A stretch of 64,000 nucleotides of DNA from Ignavibacteriales bacterium (GCA_020635255.1 JACKAC010000001.1:1465501-1529500), one strand, 5' to 3'. Numbered from the stretch's first letter, positions 51,726 through 63,159 are shown. Program-made: numbers and translations. Notes: generated by a model from the sequence alone, not told the origin.

Positions 51726-53021
51726 ATGATAAACTACTGTAAAATAAAGACTACATTTTGCGCCATTTTTGTTGTTTCTTTGATATTTAGCGGCAAATCT
51801 TTTGCCGTGGATTATTGGATTCAACAAACTTCACCAACAAACAAAAATCTTACCATTTGTACATTTGTTGACAGCCTCAACGGATGGGCATGCGGTGATT
51901 CGGGTCTCATATTATATACCTCGGACGGAGGCACCAGCTGGGTCATCCAGAACACTCCCGTAAATTACTACCTCGAAGACATCGTCTTCATAAATGAAAA
52001 TACAGGCTGGGCAGTCTCAAACGAATTCTTCTTTTCCGGATCGACTATATTAAAAACAACAAACGGTGGCACTAACTGGGATACCACCACATTCTTCGAT
52101 ACAACGGTCGTCCTTTCTTCGATACAATTCACCGATAGCAATAACGGATGGGTAGGCTCTTACTACGGAAATATCTTCAAAACCACCGACGGTGGAGCTA
52201 ACTGGTCACTTTGCCCCGACTCGAGCACTTCACCCGGTTTTACTATCCGAAGGATAAAATTCTACTCCCCCGGATATGGACTTGCGTGCGGTGGCAGGAT
52301 CGATATCGTTGGAACGATGTGGAAAACAACAAACAACGGCTCTGTGTGGTACTCTCAGCCCGTTTCCTCCGAACCAGTGTTCGATTTTGAATTCATGGAT
52401 TCACTTACAGTGCTTGCCGTGGGTGGTGATTTTGAATACGGTGCTTTCACCTCTAAAACAACCGACGGCGGAGTTAACTGGAATTACACCTCACTCAAAC
52501 TCTTTGGACAGGGTGAAGCTCTCGCGATAAGAACCCCCTCTAATTTCTGGGTACCGCTCGGCTTTTCGCAGAACTGGGCTGTCACTTTCAACGGCGGAAC
52601 CTCGTGGCTCGAGATTCCCGTCGAACAAACCCGTGCAGTACATGATGCGCAGTTCATCGACCCAATGCACGGATGGGCGGTCGGCGATAGCGGGCTAATA
52701 CTTAAATTTAACCCCAAATCCGTCGGCATCGAACCGATTTCGGGCATTCTACCGGGAGATTACTCTCTCCTGCAAAACTACCCCAATCCGTTCAACCCTT
52801 TTACAACGATCGAATATGTATTAAAAAAGCCTGCGCTCGTTAAAATTACCGTCTTCGATATCACCGGGAAACAGCTGGATGTCTTCGATCTCGGGAAGAA
52901 ATCCATTGGCACGCACAGGATCAACTTTAACGGCTCGCGTTATGCCTCCGGAGTTTATTACTACACTTTAAATGCGGGTGATGATTTTGTGGAAACAAAA
53001 AAGATGGTGATCGTAAAATAG
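51726..53021 (+). CDS. Secreted YCF48-type propeller protein with T9SS sorting domain
   Basis: This 431-residue exported protein has a signal peptide (about 1-28, FAVDYW following). Repeats read DSLNGWACGDSGLILYTSDGG, KTTNGGTNWDTT, DSNNGWVGSYYGNIFKTTDGG and HGWAVGDSGLILKF, the pattern of the YCF48/Hcf136 propeller. The T9SS domain starts LLQNYPNPFNPFTTI and ends in TKKMVIVK. It is convergent with cinA (1-base gap) and divergent from copy B across 209 bases. It resembles the 6715-10001 pair more than its neighbours. Confidence 0.83.
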   Translation: MINYCKIKTTFCAIFVVSLIFSGKSFAVDYWIQQTSPTNKNLTICTFVDSLNGWACGDSGLILYTSDGGTSWVIQNTPVNYYLEDIVFINENTGWAVSNEFFFSGSTILKTTNGGTNWDTTTFFDTTVVLSSIQFTDSNNGWVGSYYGNIFKTTDGGANWSLCPDSSTSPGFTIRRIKFYSPGYGLACGGRIDIVGTMWKTTNNGSVWYSQPVSSEPVFDFEFMDSLTVLAVGGDFEYGAFTSKTTDGGVNWNYTSLKLFGQGEALAIRTPSNFWVPLGFSQNWAVTFNGGTSWLEIPVEQTRAVHDAQFIDPMHGWAVGDSGLILKFNPKSVGIEPISGILPGDYSLLQNYPNPFNPFTTIEYVLKKPALVKITVFDITGKQLDVFDLGKKSIGTHRINFNGSRYASGVYYYTLNAGDDFVETKKMVIVK

Positions 53022-53022
53022 A

Positions 53023-54273
53023 TTACTTCATTTCATTCAGACGGCACCTCAATACCTCAAGAGCCGCCATTGTACTTCGCTCTATATTTCTCCCTCTGTC
53101 ATTACCAAAATAAAACTTCATAGCATAAGTCTTTTTTTTGTCCGAGTACCCTATCCATACAAGCCCTACGGGTTTCTCATCTGAACCTCCCGTCGGTCCG
53201 GCTACCCCCGTTGTAGATATCGCAATATCTGATTTAAACTTCTTCCTTGCGCCCTTTGCCATTTCCTTTGCGGTCTGCGCGCTAACGGCTCCGTGTTTCT
53301 TAAGTGTCTTCTTCTTCACACCAAGCACATCCCTTTTCCCCTTATTCGAATACGTGCACGCTCCCCCGTTAAAATACTCAGAGCTACCTGCCACGCTAAC
53401 TATCGTCGCCGAGATCCTACCGCCCGTGCATGACTCAGCAGTGGCAAGCGTCAGTTTTCGTTTGAGCAGTTCCCTGCCAATCGTTACTTCCATACTTTCA
53501 CTTCCCGTACCGTAAACATACTTCCCTGCTTTATCCCTGATATACTTTTCGAGAGCATCCAGCTTTGCATCCGCCTCTTTATCTGAATTAGCCTGTACCT
53601 CTACACGCAGACGTACCCCCGATGCAGACGGCAAATAAGCAAGTTTCCCGCCATTCAGTTGCTCTTTCATATCACCAACTTTCTCAAACAACGTAGACTC
53701 GCCGATCCCGGTTGTAAGTATTACTCTGTACTTATTTACAGTTCTTATCCTGTCTTTGTAATATTCCTTGAGCCCAGGTACGACATATTCCTCCATCATT
53801 GCCTTCATCTCGTAAGGTACACCCGGTAGTGACACTACCACTTTCCAGTCCCTTTCGAACCACATGCCCGGAGCCGTACCGTTCTTATTTCGCATCACCT
53901 TTGCGGTTTTTGGAACCATCGCCTGCTCTCTGTTCGATTCCGGCATATATACCTTCCTGCTCGTGAATATCTTCTCTACATCCTCCATCACCTCTTCATT
54001 AAACTCCAGCTCGTCCCCAAAAAATTTTGTCAGTATCGGTTTTGTCAGATCATCATGTGTAGGTCCAAGACCGCCCGTTATTATCGTAACATCGTAGTTT
54101 GCCATCGAATCATATAGCTCATTAATAAGTGATTGCTCTTCATCGCTGATAGTCACCATTTTTTGAACGGGCATTCCGCTTGCGTACAATTTCTCACCAA
54201 TGTATGCCGCGTTCGAATTTATTATCTGCCCGATCAGCAGTTCATCACCTATTGCTATTACTTTTGTCTTCAA
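53023..54273 (-). CDS. cinA: CinA-family nicotinamide-nucleotide amidohydrolase
   Basis: This 416-residue two-domain protein has an N-terminal molybdopterin-binding-like domain (AIGDELLIGQIINSNAAYIGEKL, then TGGLGPTHDDLT). The C-terminal CinA/PncC amidase domain (about 255-416) has ATAESCTGGRISATIVSVAGSS, GVSAQTAKEMA-like sequence and TTGVAGPTGG. The C-domain deamidates NMN in pyridine nucleotide recycling and the N-domain resembles ADP-ribose pyrophosphatases. It overlaps pgpA by 4 bases, so it is cotranscribed with phospholipid genes. Confidence 0.92.
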   Translation of the reverse strand: MKTKVIAIGDELLIGQIINSNAAYIGEKLYASGMPVQKMVTISDEEQSLINELYDSMANYDVTIITGGLGPTHDDLTKPILTKFFGDELEFNEEVMEDVEKIFTSRKVYMPESNREQAMVPKTAKVMRNKNGTAPGMWFERDWKVVVSLPGVPYEMKAMMEEYVVPGLKEYYKDRIRTVNKYRVILTTGIGESTLFEKVGDMKEQLNGGKLAYLPSASGVRLRVEVQANSDKEADAKLDALEKYIRDKAGKYVYGTGSESMEVTIGRELLKRKLTLATAESCTGGRISATIVSVAGSSEYFNGGACTYSNKGKRDVLGVKKKTLKKHGAVSAQTAKEMAKGARKKFKSDIAISTTGVAGPTGGSDEKPVGLVWIGYSDKKKTYAMKFYFGNDRGRNIERSTMAALEVLRCRLNEMK

Positions 54274-54827
54274 AATAATTTCCCGCCCAGTCCTTTAAAT
54301 ATTATTACCAATATTAATAGATTTGATATTAATAACGTTATCAATCCTGCGTATATCCCCGCCATCACGTCATCCATCATTATACCGTAACCGCTATTCA
54401 TTCTGTCGAAATACTTCGTCGGCCATACCTTCACAATATCAAAAAACCTGAATGTAAGAAACCCTACACCAAATATGATAAGTTTTACTGGCATGTCCAC
54501 AATATTCAGTGCAGGTAGTACGAATAACATTGTTACCCACATCCCGACCACCTCATCCATCACCACTACCGATGGATCATGGCCGTATCTCTTTATCATA
54601 TTTTGAGAGGTTATTACTCCGAGAACAAAGAATACAACTGTTGCTCCGCCAACCGTAAGATAATTATTGAACCACGGTATGAAGAAGAATAAAAGACCTG
54701 CCAGGGATCCGAACGTACCGCTTGCAACGGGAATGTGTCCTATATACAAAACCGACGAAAACGCTTCACTGAATATATCCACTTTAGCGTCCGGATCGAC
54801 TATCTTTTTTCTTTTAATTATTCCCAT
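54270..54827 (-). CDS. pgpA: Phosphatidylglycerophosphatase A
   Basis: This 185-residue inner-membrane protein has the PgpA pattern IGHIPVASGTFGSLAGLLFFF (residues 30-50), VVMDEVVGMWVTM (about 88-100) and FRFFDIVKVWPTKYFDRMNSGYGIMMDDVMAGIYA. It removes phosphate from phosphatidylglycerophosphate to give phosphatidylglycerol. It overlaps pgsA, which makes its substrate, by 14 bases, so the two successive steps are translationally coupled. Confidence 0.92.
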   Translation of the reverse strand: MGIIKRKKIVDPDAKVDIFSEAFSSVLYIGHIPVASGTFGSLAGLLFFFIPWFNNYLTVGGATVVFFVLGVITSQNMIKRYGHDPSVVVMDEVVGMWVTMLFVLPALNIVDMPVKLIIFGVGFLTFRFFDIVKVWPTKYFDRMNSGYGIMMDDVMAGIYAGLITLLISNLLILVIIFKGLGGKLF

Positions 54828-55401
54828 TTATTCTTTCTGCTCTCTTCTTTTCAAAAAAATATGCTATGCCGGTATACAGTGTTATCGCTGTTATGAAAAA
54901 CATTATATAGTAATTAGTATCCGAATAGAGAAGTGAAATGAGTTGGTTGGCAAACTCCCTATCTCCTCCGACGGCATCATACATCAGGATAGACAGTACG
55001 GCAAATATATACACCATTTGAAAAAACGTCTTTGCCTTTGCTACCCATGAAGTCTTCATCGTAACACCGTTCGCTTCATGATATGATCTGAGAAGTGTGA
55101 TGAAAATATCCCGCATTACGATTATTATCACCATCCAGATAGGTACTATACCATACAAATAAAACAAAACGAATGCAAATGATGTCAGAACCTTATCAGC
55201 AAACGGATCCAGGAATACACCCCATCTCGTTATCTGTCCGTATTTCCTTGCGTGCCACCCGTCATACCAGTCCGTTAGAGACGCTATTACGTATATAGCA
55301 AACCCTATCGTCTTTACGGTCGTATTTTCCGAAAGGAATAAATACAGGAAGACGGGAGATAAAATTATCCTTAAGATCGAAAGTTGATTTGGTAATGTCA
55401 A
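54814..55401 (-). CDS. pgsA: CDP-diacylglycerol--glycerol-3-phosphate 3-phosphatidyltransferase
   Basis: This 195-residue membrane enzyme of the CDP-alcohol phosphotransferase family has the active-site motif DWYDGWHARKYGQITRWGVFLDPFADK (two segments, residues about 43-69), matching D-x2-DG-x2-AR-x8-G-x3-D-x3-D. About five membrane segments follow. It forms phosphatidylglycerophosphate from CDP-diacylglycerol and glycerol-3-phosphate. It is the first gene of the pgsA-pgpA-cinA unit. Confidence 0.92.
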   Translation of the reverse strand: MTLPNQLSILRIILSPVFLYLFLSENTTVKTIGFAIYVIASLTDWYDGWHARKYGQITRWGVFLDPFADKVLTSFAFVLFYLYGIVPIWMVIIIVMRDIFITLLRSYHEANGVTMKTSWVAKAKTFFQMVYIFAVLSILMYDAVGGDREFANQLISLLYSDTNYYIMFFITAITLYTGIAYFFEKKRAERINGNN

Positions 55402-55429
55402 CTTATGAAGGTTATTGTTCTTTAAACAA

Positions 55430-56635
55430 CTATACTCTTTCGATAATGGATGCCATTCCCTGTCCGACTCCTATACACATTGTAGCAAGTCCTCTCTTCT
55501 TATCCTGCTTCTCCATTTCATTAAGCAGTGTAACGATTATTCGTGCGCCGCTGCTTCCCAGTGGATGTCCTAAAGCAATTGCGCCCCCGTTCACGTTTAT
55601 TATGCTCTGGTCTAGTCCCAGCTCGTCGATACACGCGAGACTTTGCGCCGCGAATGCTTCGTTTAGCTCGATCAGGTCAATATCACTCAGCTTCAAGCCT
55701 GCTCTTTCGAGCGCTTTCTTTGTCGCGGGAACAGGTCCAACACCCATGCACGCCGGGTCCACACCCGCCGCTGCTGAAGCTACATACTTAGCCCTGGGTT
55801 TGAGGTTATACTTCTTAACGAAATCTTCCGAAGCAAGCATCATCATACTGGCGCCGTCGTTTATACCGCTTGAATTTCCCGCAGTAACGGTTCCGTTCTC
55901 TCTAAATGCAGGTCTGAGCTTCGCTAATGCCTCCATCGTAGTATCCGGTCTGGCAAATTCGTCTTTGTCAAAGATTATAGTATCTTTTTTTATTCTTACT
56001 TCCACACCCGTTATCTCGTTATTGAATTTCCCGCCTTCGATCGCCGTCTTGGCTTTCATCTGTGAATTGTAAGCAAATTCGTCTTGTCTTTCCCTGCTTA
56101 ATTTATACTTTTCTGCAACGTTCTCAGCAGTTTCACCCATCGAATAGGGATAGTGCATCTTAGCCAGTTTTGGGTTTGTAAACCTCCATCCGATCGTAGT
56201 ATCGAACATTTCCACGTTCCTTCCAAATGGTGAAGCGTTCTTTGCCGTTACAAAAGGTGCTCTCGTCATTGACTCGACCCCGCCGACTATGTAACACTCT
56301 CCGTCGCCGTTCCTTATTCCTCTCACACCGTCGACGAACGCCTGCATCCCCGACGCGCAAAGCCTGTTCACTGTCGCACCTGCAACGGATATCGGCAGTT
56401 CTGCAAGCAGTACGCACATTCTCGCCACGTTCCTGTTCTCCTCACCTGCTCCGTTCGCATTGCCAAGAAGTACGTCTTCTATTTCTTCCTTTGGGATGTT
56501 GTTCGCGTCGAAGTTCCTTTTCACGATCTCTTTAATAAGAAGCGCCGCCATGTCATCCGGTCTCACGCTTGAAAGCGTTCCGGCGAACTTACCGATCGCT
56601 GTTCTTACTCCGTCGATTATATATACGTCTTTCAT
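55430..56635 (-). CDS. Acetyl-CoA C-acyltransferase (thiolase)
   Basis: This 401-residue type I thiolase has nucleophile Cys93 in VNRLCASGMQAFVDG. The second catalytic set is GGAIALGHPLGSSGARI (His) and ATMCIGVGQGMASI (Cys). The segment TTIGWRFTNPKLAKMHYPYSMGETAENVA is like FadA/PcaF-type acyltransferases. It splits 3-ketoacyl-CoA or condenses acetyl-CoA. No fadB or pcaIJ gene is adjacent, so direction and chain length are open. Its ATG overlaps the stop of the upstream exported-protein gene (TAATG). Confidence 0.88.
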   Translation of the reverse strand: MKDVYIIDGVRTAIGKFAGTLSSVRPDDMAALLIKEIVKRNFDANNIPKEEIEDVLLGNANGAGEENRNVARMCVLLAELPISVAGATVNRLCASGMQAFVDGVRGIRNGDGECYIVGGVESMTRAPFVTAKNASPFGRNVEMFDTTIGWRFTNPKLAKMHYPYSMGETAENVAEKYKLSRERQDEFAYNSQMKAKTAIEGGKFNNEITGVEVRIKKDTIIFDKDEFARPDTTMEALAKLRPAFRENGTVTAGNSSGINDGASMMMLASEDFVKKYNLKPRAKYVASAAAGVDPACMGVGPVPATKKALERAGLKLSDIDLIELNEAFAAQSLACIDELGLDQSIINVNGGAIALGHPLGSSGARIIVTLLNEMEKQDKKRGLATMCIGVGQGMASIIERV

Positions 56636-57240
56636 TAGTTGCAGTACCCCTTATATTCTTTAATGTAATCGTATGCAATTAATTCTCCCGCGAGACTAAA
56701 ATCGTTATTAAGACCTTCCTTGTTCATATTAGCATCCCAGTATTTCCACACCTTGCAAAAATCTTCATCCATAACTTCCTGTCCCTTCGCAAGCGTGTAA
56801 ATTAAATTAGCGGTTCTGCTATTCGGCATTTCCTTCAGCGCTTCCTCCAGATATGGCAGTCCGGCTTCGGGCTTAAAATAATCATCCATAATCGTCATGT
56901 AACCAATGACCAGCTTTTGGTCCGGTGAAAGGCTCTTCATCGTAAATTCCTTCTTGCCGTGATAAACCTGTGTCAGGTACAGCTCTGTATTATTACGTCC
57001 CGAAATATCCCAGCCCATTGCATTAATTACAGCCATTCTCACGTCTATCGGGTTATTATCATTAGCCAGGTAATCCGCGATAGTATTATCCATTACCTTC
57101 TTTCCCGCGGCATATGTGACTATTGCCCCGTCGTAATACGCCTCGTGAAACGGCGTTGAAGTTATAGGCGAATCCGCGAACACCGTATTCACGCCCAAAA
57201 ATACTGCTCCAAGTAAAAGAATACTCTTTATCAGCTTCAT
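56635..57240 (-). CDS. Exported protein of unknown function
   Basis: This 201-residue protein has a Sec signal peptide (MKLIKSILLLGAVFLGVNTVFA). The mature part is mostly helical. Segments such as DPVDVRMAVINAMGWDISGR-like sequence at 62-82 and GLPYLEEALKEMPNSRTANLIY at 122-143 resemble a short TPR-like or helical-repeat protein. A Cys near the C-terminus (DFCKVWKYW) and YKGYCN at the end could form a disulphide in the periplasm. No family was recognised. It is translationally coupled to the thiolase gene by TAATG. Confidence 0.6.
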   Translation of the reverse strand: MKLIKSILLLGAVFLGVNTVFADSPITSTPFHEAYYDGAIVTYAAGKKVMDNTIADYLANDNNPIDVRMAVINAMGWDISGRNNTELYLTQVYHGKKEFTMKSLSPDQKLVIGYMTIMDDYFKPEAGLPYLEEALKEMPNSRTANLIYTLAKGQEVMDEDFCKVWKYWDANMNKEGLNNDFSLAGELIAYDYIKEYKGYCN

Positions 57241-57320
57241 TCAACAAATTTGATTTCAAAAATCGAAAATAACCATTTCTCTCCTCAATTTAAAACCACT
57301 CTATTTTCTCTTTACCAATA

Positions 57321-57345
57321 AAAAACCCGCTTTTAGCGGGTTTTT
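57321..57345 (-). terminator. Terminator of the acs transcription unit
   Basis: AAAAACCCGC (57321-57330), loop TTTTA and GCGGGTTTTT (57336-57345) form a strong intrinsic terminator on either strand. It follows the minus-strand gene that ends at 57369. Confidence 0.9.
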
Positions 57346-57368
57346 TTGATACAATATTATTAAAAGTT

Positions 57369-57821
57369 CTATCTCATTTCCTTCACGACTACCGGTTTCA
57401 TATCGACCGACAATAATCCGTTTTGCGGTCCGGTTATCTCCCCTATCTCAAAATAACCCTCTATGCTCATATTGTTTACGTTATATAAGTAATCATTTTC
57501 CACATCGTCACGCCCGTCCAGCATTATATGATACTCACTTCCGGACAGCCTGTCATCGTCGTCGTAAACGGCAAAGAAATAAAATATCTTCGTCCTGCCG
57601 TTTGCGTAACCGTCATTCTGGTCATAGTCCATTGTTATATTTATGTGGACGAGGTTTCCCTCGTTTTCCAGCATAAAATCATTAAACCTCCTTCCTTCGC
57701 TCAAAATACTATCATTCGACATCCCCACATACCCTGTAAATTCCCTCACCTCACCTATGCTCTGCCCGTATCCGCTTCCCGAGATCAAAACAAAAAATAA
57801 AATGATTAAGCTAAATTTCAT
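57369..57821 (-). CDS. Small exported protein of unknown function
   Basis: This 150-residue protein has a signal peptide (about 1-19, ending SGYG). The mature part is acidic and strand-rich (LVHINITMDY, TKIFYFFAVYDDDD, SEYHIMLDG, MSIEGYFEIGEI). No family was recognised and there is no sorting domain. It begins 3 bases after the acs stop codon and ends at a strong terminator, so it is the second gene of the acs unit. A role in acetate metabolism is not implied by its sequence. Confidence 0.6.
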   Translation of the reverse strand: MKFSLIILFFVLISGSGYGQSIGEVREFTGYVGMSNDSILSEGRRFNDFMLENEGNLVHINITMDYDQNDGYANGRTKIFYFFAVYDDDDRLSGSEYHIMLDGRDDVENDYLYNVNNMSIEGYFEIGEITGPQNGLLSVDMKPVVVKEMR

Positions 57822-57824
57822 ATT

Positions 57825-59846
<2,022 letters not shown>

Positions 59847-59948
59847 TTATGAAGGGATTTATTAGCTGAAAATGAAAACTAATAAAAATGACGGGGAAAT
59901 TGAAGGAAGAAGGAAAATTCTTTCGCTTCAAACTTTTAGAAAAACAAA

Positions 59949-59974
59949 CCCCACCCTCTTTTAACAGGGTAGGG
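59949..59974 (-). terminator. Terminator of the beta-helix protein gene
   Basis: CCCCACCCT (59949-59957) pairs with AGGGTAGGG (59966-59974) with one mismatch. On the minus strand the stem is followed by TTTGTTTTTC. It lies 25 bases after the stop codon at 60000. Confidence 0.75.
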
Positions 59975-59999
59975 CTGTGAATATATGATTTACCAAATA

Positions 60000-62882
60000 T
60001 TACGGAGTAATAAATTTCTGAACAATATACCAAATATCCTCAGATTTTACATATTTCAATTTTAAAAAATCTCCCGGTTGAAGCGTAAAGGATGAAGGAG
60101 ATGACGGAACAATTGACCCTCCCGAGAATGAAAGACTTGAGACCTCTATATTTGGAGCACTAACTAAAATCTCCTGACCATCTTGTAAGAAATCGGAAGG
60201 CAGTGTGACTGTTGCACTAGATATAGTAGAAGTATCATCGAATATTATAGTATTCTCAAACTGATAAGGATTTGAATTAATATTACCTGATACATATTGT
60301 ACATCCTCAATCCAAGAATTGTTTTTATTTCTAATCTCATCGAAAACAATATTGCTAGATGAAGATGAATCAAATAAGATTATTTCATCAAGTAACATAT
60401 CATCTACTCCTGATGCGTTATTATTATTAATAATCAAAATATCACCATGATAAGCCATCGAGCCAATATCAGAACCTAATATTATTCTAGTTTCAGTTTC
60501 ATCGGCAAAAATTACATTATTATTATTCAAATTAAGTATTTTAAGTCTTGTCGCTGATGCATTTCTAACAAAGGTTCTATAGTTTGCAGCTGGAGGACTG
60601 TCTGGGCAGAAGATTTTTGCAAAATTATTTTCAATAATAGCTGTTTCTGATTGTCGTATCCTTATAACAGAATGTGTCATGTTATCTAATGCATTTATTT
60701 CATTATTTCTAATATCTAATTGATTATATGCACTTGGTTCAAGCACAGAAGGTTCGCTTGGTTGCGTTGTTGGGTAACTTGGCATTGGAAAATCGGGTTT
60801 ATACCCAAAATAGTTATTATTTATATCTATATTTCCTAAATAAGAAGTTAGTGTTAAATTGGATAGATAAGTAGTTAAAATTGTATTATTTCCAATTATT
60901 ATGTCTCTATCGACTATGAATTCAGCCTCAATAGTCCCACCAAGAATAAGTTCTACAAGGGGATTATTCTTTAATATTAAATTCTCTAAATAATAATGAG
61001 TTTCCATCGCCTCATTTTGATATACCCCAACGTTAATCATACTTCTTACCCCTGTCAAAGTGTTTCCCGAAATCTCACACATATTTGTTCTTCTGGTTAC
61101 AGACAGAACCTGTTCAGCATGAATCGAATTATTTTGAATTTCAAATCCTGTATCATATAGTGCTTCCGATATTTCAGGCTCCGTATTTGACGTCCCAATA
61201 TTAAAAACAGGCCTTATTATATCAAACCCGGATGTAGGAATTGCTTTCCATCGTGTCTCCCTTGCCTCCCAATACGCTCGAACGTCTGATACAACAGAAG
61301 AATCTACATAATTAGAACCTCCTGCGAGGGCAGTGAACTGTGTTAAATCTTTAACATAATAGAACAAACTTCGCGATATTGAAAGGGTATCGCTGAAAAC
61401 ATAATTTGATGATCTAGACATCCTAAATTTGTTGCCTTCAGCAAGTATCTTGCCAATTTGGTGTGTAACAATTGCAGTTACGGAGCATCCTTCGATTATA
61501 TTGTTAGCAAGAATATGCTGAGCCTGAGGATCCTGTCCCTGATTTTTATAAAGAAATATATTCCTACCTGCATACATATCATAGTTTGTGTAAGGCTTAA
61601 TTACGTTGCCTTCAATAACGGAGTTATCTCCGGACATATAGCAATGAATTCCGTAAGTATCAAGAAAAGTATTATTTAGAAATTTTGCATCATCATATAG
61701 CTGAAATAATATACTCTCATCCGCTTCATCCGAGACAGAGTCTAACCGACAGGAAGTAAATGTATTATTCAGAATTTCATACTTAAAGCTTCTCCTTACA
61801 GCTGTACCCTGGATCGAACCTCCTATGAGTACAAAATAGGCAAGTGTAGAAAAATTTTCCGAGCATATATTATCCTTTATCAGGATGTCATGAGCAGAAG
61901 GCATTCCCCAAACAATAGACTGATGAATGTATTTAAACGTATTATTCAGATACTGCATGGATTTGAAACCGTATAATTGGGTAGGAACAGATTTTATCCC
62001 TGTTCCAGTCGACATTGCATGGGGTATCCAGGTAGAACTGGGATTACCTCCCGTAATCTCAAAGGCAGACACCCTTGTACAAAATTTGAAATCACAATCA
62101 TTGATTTTCAAGTCTCTATCAGGGCTGATACCATATGGATTATAGATAAACGGGGTAAAATCTATAAAGCTTATATTCTCCATATAAATATCACCTGTCG
62201 AAGAAAAAGCGACAGAGGGTACATAGACACTCCATGGATTTGTAGTACCGTCATATTTTAAGATCGAACCGATAATAACTTTAAGGAGCGTTTCATTAGG
62301 ATTAGGATTAAAATCTGAATATGGATAACCTCCTGATGGAACATCTGAAATCTTGTTAACGACATAATAACCTTCATAGGTAGGTAAACCGGTGGTTGTG
62401 GAAGCATCGACATAGGTAATCATATTTGCAGTTTTAACTTCTTCGAGTGTTCTTGCTACTGCGTCGGGACTTCCCCCAGTTAATTCAATATAATCTCCGA
62501 CCTGAGGGTCTGTAAGTCCTGAGTAGGCTGAGTCAATGATTCCTGATTTACCAATAGTATCTATTTGGTAAATCCCATCCTCAACCGGTCTAGGTTTTGT
62601 AATATCAACCCTGGGCGGACACTTCATAGAGATGCCTGATTCTCCGTTATAGGTTGTAAATATTACCCCTTCACGACTTTCTCCTCTAAACCTAATGGAA
62701 ACGTCTTCAAAATCATATTCGTAATCGACCGGCATTAGGTATGTGCCGTTAGGGAAAAAAAATTCATCGCCATCAACGGCGATTGCAAATACACCGTTTA
62801 AGCGATTTTCTTCATTCGGGTCTCCATTATTAAATAAAGGATAAACCGAACCGGGCGGGTCTAACACATTAATTGTTGCCAT
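60000..62882 (-). CDS. Large parallel beta-helix repeat protein without a visible export signal
   Basis: This 960-residue protein is built of right-handed beta-helix coils, seen as many N-N-x-I/F repeats (LNNTFKYI, IKDNICSEN, ILNNTFTSC, FLNNTFLDT, IEGNVI, IQNNSIHAE, ISGNTLTG, INNNYFG, IRNNEINAL). The N-terminus (MATINVLDPPGSVYPLF) has no signal peptide and the C-terminus no T9SS domain. The final 90 residues form a strand-rich cap (PSSFTLQPGDFLKLKYV..WYIVQKF) reminiscent of phage tail-spike and tail-fibre ends. It could be a polysaccharide-binding or -cleaving surface protein or an orphan tail-spike. No phage genes are adjacent. Confidence 0.65.
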   Translation of the reverse strand: MATINVLDPPGSVYPLFNNGDPNEENRLNGVFAIAVDGDEFFFPNGTYLMPVDYEYDFEDVSIRFRGESREGVIFTTYNGESGISMKCPPRVDITKPRPVEDGIYQIDTIGKSGIIDSAYSGLTDPQVGDYIELTGGSPDAVARTLEEVKTANMITYVDASTTTGLPTYEGYYVVNKISDVPSGGYPYSDFNPNPNETLLKVIIGSILKYDGTTNPWSVYVPSVAFSSTGDIYMENISFIDFTPFIYNPYGISPDRDLKINDCDFKFCTRVSAFEITGGNPSSTWIPHAMSTGTGIKSVPTQLYGFKSMQYLNNTFKYIHQSIVWGMPSAHDILIKDNICSENFSTLAYFVLIGGSIQGTAVRRSFKYEILNNTFTSCRLDSVSDEADESILFQLYDDAKFLNNTFLDTYGIHCYMSGDNSVIEGNVIKPYTNYDMYAGRNIFLYKNQGQDPQAQHILANNIIEGCSVTAIVTHQIGKILAEGNKFRMSRSSNYVFSDTLSISRSLFYYVKDLTQFTALAGGSNYVDSSVVSDVRAYWEARETRWKAIPTSGFDIIRPVFNIGTSNTEPEISEALYDTGFEIQNNSIHAEQVLSVTRRTNMCEISGNTLTGVRSMINVGVYQNEAMETHYYLENLILKNNPLVELILGGTIEAEFIVDRDIIIGNNTILTTYLSNLTLTSYLGNIDINNNYFGYKPDFPMPSYPTTQPSEPSVLEPSAYNQLDIRNNEINALDNMTHSVIRIRQSETAIIENNFAKIFCPDSPPAANYRTFVRNASATRLKILNLNNNNVIFADETETRIILGSDIGSMAYHGDILIINNNNASGVDDMLLDEIILFDSSSSSNIVFDEIRNKNNSWIEDVQYVSGNINSNPYQFENTIIFDDTSTISSATVTLPSDFLQDGQEILVSAPNIEVSSLSFSGGSIVPSSPSSFTLQPGDFLKLKYVKSEDIWYIVQKFITP

Positions 62883-63028
62883 GGTAGTTAAATTTAATTG
62901 TTTTTAAAATACTATAGATGTCTCTATAGCAGTGGTAAATTATGGGTGGTGAAAATTAATCTATTACAGTATAAAGTGGTAAGATTAGTATACGCTAAAA
63001 TAATGTATATGAAATTATAAACAAAACA

Positions 63029-63060
63029 AAAAAAGTATAGATACGTATCTATACTTTTTT
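63029..63060. promoter_or_regulatory. 32-bp perfect palindrome between divergent genes
   Basis: Sixteen bases ending GTATAGATAC (63035-63044) are followed directly by their exact complement, starting GTATCTATAC (63045-63054), with A6 and T6 at the ends. The position upstream of both divergent genes is wrong for a terminator of either. A dimeric-regulator operator is the likeliest role, or a leftover terminator. Confidence 0.6.
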
Positions 63061-63089
63061 AAACGGACAATTAAACTTTAGGTTTTATC

Positions 63090-63116
63090 TTGACAGAGAA
63101 ATATTAATTTTATAAA
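63090..63116 (+). promoter_or_regulatory. Possible promoter of the regulator-like gene
   Basis: TTGACA (63090-63095) is followed after 15 bases by TATAAA (63111-63116). In Bacteroidota terms it is TTG, a 20-base spacer and TAAATTGA, a partial match to TAnnTTTG. Transcription would begin inside or next to the TTTGAT/ATCAAA repeat. Confidence 0.35.
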
Positions 63117-63119
63117 TTG

Positions 63120-63159
63120 AGTTTGATGTTTATCAAACTAGATTTATAAGTATCAAACC
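63120..63159 (+). promoter_or_regulatory. TTTGAT/ATCAAA operator candidate at the start of the regulator-like gene
   Basis: AGTTTGAT (63120-63127), a four-base spacer and ATCAAACT (63132-63139) form a perfect inverted repeat. A third half-site ATCAAACC (63152-63159) touches the ATG at 63160. The position suits autoregulation of the downstream gene. No Shine-Dalgarno sequence is present. Confidence 0.5.
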
